A stretch of DNA of 8,870 bases from Candidatus Aminicenantota bacterium (GTDB lineage: Bacteria; Acidobacteriota; Aminicenantia; Aminicenantales; Aminicenantaceae): NCBI GenBank assembly GCA_030627155.1, contig DAOUSP010000043.1, forward strand, positions 1-8,870, in the 5' to 3' direction. The position numbers were made by a program, and so were the translations under genes. How positions within the stretch are numbered: the first letter of the stretch is position 1; each line of letters starts with the position of its first letter. The notes below the pieces were generated by a model. It ran no database searches and was not told the DNA's origin. It saw only the letters and a program-made list of their open reading frames with translations. This document shows positions 7,971-8,870 of this stretch, piece by piece.

Positions 7971-8149
7971 GCATCTCTATTTCCGTGACAGTTAATTATG
8001 AACGTATAATCTGTCAAAGCGCCGGCTCCTCTCCATCTGAAGCCCATTGTGAAGGGTGGGAGGGTCTTGGCAAGGATGAAGGGGAGCCGGCGCCGCACTT
8101 CTCAATTAGGTCAGATGTTTTCCTCATCACGGAAATAAAAATGCTTACT
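7971..8149 (+). repeat. Dispersed repeat, copy 2, with outer terminal inverted repeats
   Basis: The core at 7991-8149 pairs base for base in length with copy 1 (69-227). This copy is more complete. An outer left end GCATCTCTATTTCCGTGA (7971-7988) pairs with 8127-8144 at 16 of 18 positions, giving a 174 bp element with outer and inner inverted repeats nested around the loop. An additional small dyad, TGACAG (7986-7991) with CTGTCA (8011-8016), surrounds the left A/T-rich part. The nested palindromes and lack of coding capacity resemble a MITE. No target-site duplication is obvious at the edges. Confidence 0.88.
8019..8093. repeat. Inverted-repeat hairpin with 37 bp loop (copy 2, orientation B)
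   Basis: The left arm GCGCCGGCTCCTCTCCATC (8019-8037) matches the reverse complement of 8075-8093 at 17 of 19 positions. The loop at 8038-8074 equals the reverse complement of the copy 1 loop at 36 of 37 positions. At arm position 8, copy 1 has a T-A pair (104 with 164) while copy 2 has a C-G pair (8026 with 8086), a compensated change that keeps the stem paired. Confidence 0.85.
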
Positions 8150-8182
8150 GGATTAAGAAAAAAGTGGAAAAATCATGAAAAA

Positions 8183-8220
8183 GTATCTTAGAATACAAAG
8201 AAGGATATTCTAAGAAATAC
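8183..8220 (+). promoter_or_regulatory. Hairpin in the 5' leader of the DUF4416 gene with a Shine-Dalgarno-like loop
   Basis: CTTAGAATA (8187-8195) and TATTCTAAG (8206-8214) are perfect inverted repeats. They extend by GTAT (8183-8186) with ATAC (8217-8220) across a two-base AA bulge. The 10 nt loop contains AAGAAGGA. The stem ends two bases before the ATG at 8223. The purine-rich loop would be the best ribosome site but lies 17 nt from the start in linear sequence; folding would bring it closer. It could instead be a protein-binding dyad in DNA. Function is inferred only. Confidence 0.45.
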
Positions 8221-8222
8221 AA

Positions 8223-8774
8223 ATGGCCAAGACAAAGTCTTTTTCCCCTGTGAAACTCATCTGTGGCATCATTGCTTCAAACGAAAAGGTGTTTAATGTA
8301 GCCGAAGACCGTCTTATAAAACTCTATGGTGCAATAGACAATAAAAGCTCTTTTTTTCCATTTAACTACACAGATTATTATGAAAAACAAATGGGAAAGA
8401 ACTTAAAAAGAAGATTTATAAGCTTTGAACAGCTTATGTCTCCAGAAAGACTAAGTGAAATCAAAACCTGCACAAATACATTGGAAGAAGAAATAAAAAA
8501 GGAATTTCACGCAGAGCAGAGAATTGTAAACATTGATCCTGGATACCTCACTGCTTCTGCTCTGATTATGGCCACAACAAAAGATTTTGCTCACAGGATT
8601 CCACTTCAGAAAGGGATTTATGCTCATCTTGAATTACTGTTTGGGCGGAAACAAGTGAGAGCGTTAAGCTGGACATACCCTGATTATAAGGCGGAAGATT
8701 ATCATCCGTTTTTCTTGGAAGTAAGAAGAATTTATCTTGCACAGCTAAAACAACTGGGGAAAGACTACCTGTGA
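8223..8774 (+). CDS. DUF4416 family protein of unknown function
   Basis: This 183-residue protein is full length for the DUF4416 family, whose biochemical role is not established. Family hallmarks visible in order are PVKLICGIIAS near the N-terminus, FNYTDYYEKQMG (around 47-58), RFISFEQLMSPERLSEIK, NIDPGYL at 103-109, TTKDFAHRIPLQKGIYA (around 118-134) and WTYPDY at 150-155. No signal peptide or membrane helix is present, so it should be cytoplasmic. ATG at 8223 gives the normal family N-terminus; the nearest purine-rich ribosome site is in the loop of the preceding hairpin. It is separated from the secretin gene by 357 bp containing repeat copy 2, so it is probably a separate transcription unit with no evident link to secretion. 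Confidence 0.9.
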   Translation: MAKTKSFSPVKLICGIIASNEKVFNVAEDRLIKLYGAIDNKSSFFPFNYTDYYEKQMGKNLKRRFISFEQLMSPERLSEIKTCTNTLEEEIKKEFHAEQRIVNIDPGYLTASALIMATTKDFAHRIPLQKGIYAHLELLFGRKQVRALSWTYPDYKAEDYHPFFLEVRRIYLAQLKQLGKDYL

Positions 8775-8789
8775 AGCGAGAAATGGGAA

Positions 8790-8870
8790 TTAATCTGATT
8801 TTTTATCATTTTGCCTGATGAATTGTAGATATTTTTTAAGATAAAGATCTTTTCCTAAAAGAGCTTCTGA
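8790..8870 (-). CDS. Possible C-terminal end of a convergent gene, cut by the window edge
   Basis: On the minus strand, a frame open from the right edge runs 26 codons to a TAA at 8792-8790. It reads SEALLGKDLYLKKYL and continues FIRQNDKKSD. The other two minus frames are interrupted within a few to a dozen codons. The amphipathic helix followed by a charged tail looks like a plausible protein end, and the stop lies only 15 bp from the DUF4416 stop, as in a tight convergent pair. The family is not recognisable and the stretch is short, so this may be chance. Confidence 0.35.
   Translation of the reverse strand, partial: SEALLGKDLYLKKYLQFIRQNDKKSD

Larger units (their letters stand above)
7866..8222. 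other. Gene-free region between the secretin and DUF4416 genes
   Basis: This stretch holds repeat copy 2 (core 7991-8149, outer terminal repeats 7971-7988 and 8127-8144) and a hairpin at 8183-8220. No intrinsic terminator with a T-run was found after the secretin stop, so where the operon transcript ends is unclear. A 100-codon open frame at 7889-8191 runs through the repeat and is judged spurious. No promoter of good quality was found for the downstream gene. Confidence 0.75.

Noticed and set aside
8005..8010. TATAAT in both repeat copies (83-88 and 8005-8010) as a promoter
   Set aside because: No -35 hexamer lies at 16-18 bp in either copy and there is no extended -10; the motif is also part of an A/T-rich dyad.
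8019..8093. Repeat hairpin as an intrinsic terminator of the secretin operon
   Set aside because: The loop is 37 bp and there is no T-run after either arm; the same structure also sits upstream of the operon.
69..8149. The repeats as a CRISPR array or phage attachment sites
   Set aside because: There are only two copies 7.9 kb apart, with nested palindromes, and no cas, integrase or phage genes in between.
7889..8191. Open frame of 100 codons on the plus strand
   Set aside because: It runs straight through repeat copy 2 and its hairpin, has no protein-like pattern or family signature, and copy 1 does not preserve a comparable frame.
8175..8213. A 12-codon leader peptide before the DUF4416 gene
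   Set aside because: It has no ribosome site and no codon run suggesting attenuation, and its length is expected by chance in A/T-rich DNA.

Overview
The window carries one seven-gene operon on the plus strand (positions 328-7865) that encodes the core of a type II secretion / type IV pilus-family machine. It is followed by a gene for a DUF4416-family protein (8223-8774) and, at the right edge, by what may be the tail of a convergent minus-strand gene. The secretin and the PilM/N/O/P-like alignment proteins show a double-membraned (diderm) bacterium. The DNA looks A/T-rich. No phylum can be fixed from this window. A secretin with a C-terminal cohesin domain next to a DUF4416 gene fits poorly cultivated groups such as Acidobacteriota/Aminicenantes or delta-proteobacterial relatives, but that is a weak inference.

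Layout: 1-327 is gene-free and holds repeat copy 1 (69-227) and a consensus-quality sigma70 promoter (243-271). The operon follows in the order GspF/PilC platform, GspE/PilB ATPase, PilM/GspL-like cytoplasmic protein, PilN-like, PilO/GspM-like, PilP/GspC-like, and a secretin lipoprotein. Every junction overlaps by 4-22 bp except a 30 bp gap between the ATPase and the PilM-like gene, so one transcript with coupled translation is likely. 7866-8222 is gene-free and holds repeat copy 2 (159 bp core, 7991-8149) and a hairpin just upstream of the DUF4416 start codon.

How the genes work together: the ATPase would drive the inner-membrane platform. The PilM/N/O/P-like proteins would form the ring that links the platform across the periplasm to the secretin pore. 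The secretin is unusual: it is a predicted lipoprotein with N-terminal TPR repeats and a C-terminal cohesin-type domain. No pilin, pseudopilin or prepilin peptidase gene lies in the window, so the filament subunits must be encoded elsewhere.

The most unusual signal is the repeat pair that brackets the operon. Both copies have the same orientation and length (159 bp), yet the central 37 bp, enclosed by 19 bp inverted arms, is reversed between them (36 of 37 bases match after reverse-complementing). The segment inside the arms has therefore flipped in one copy relative to the other.
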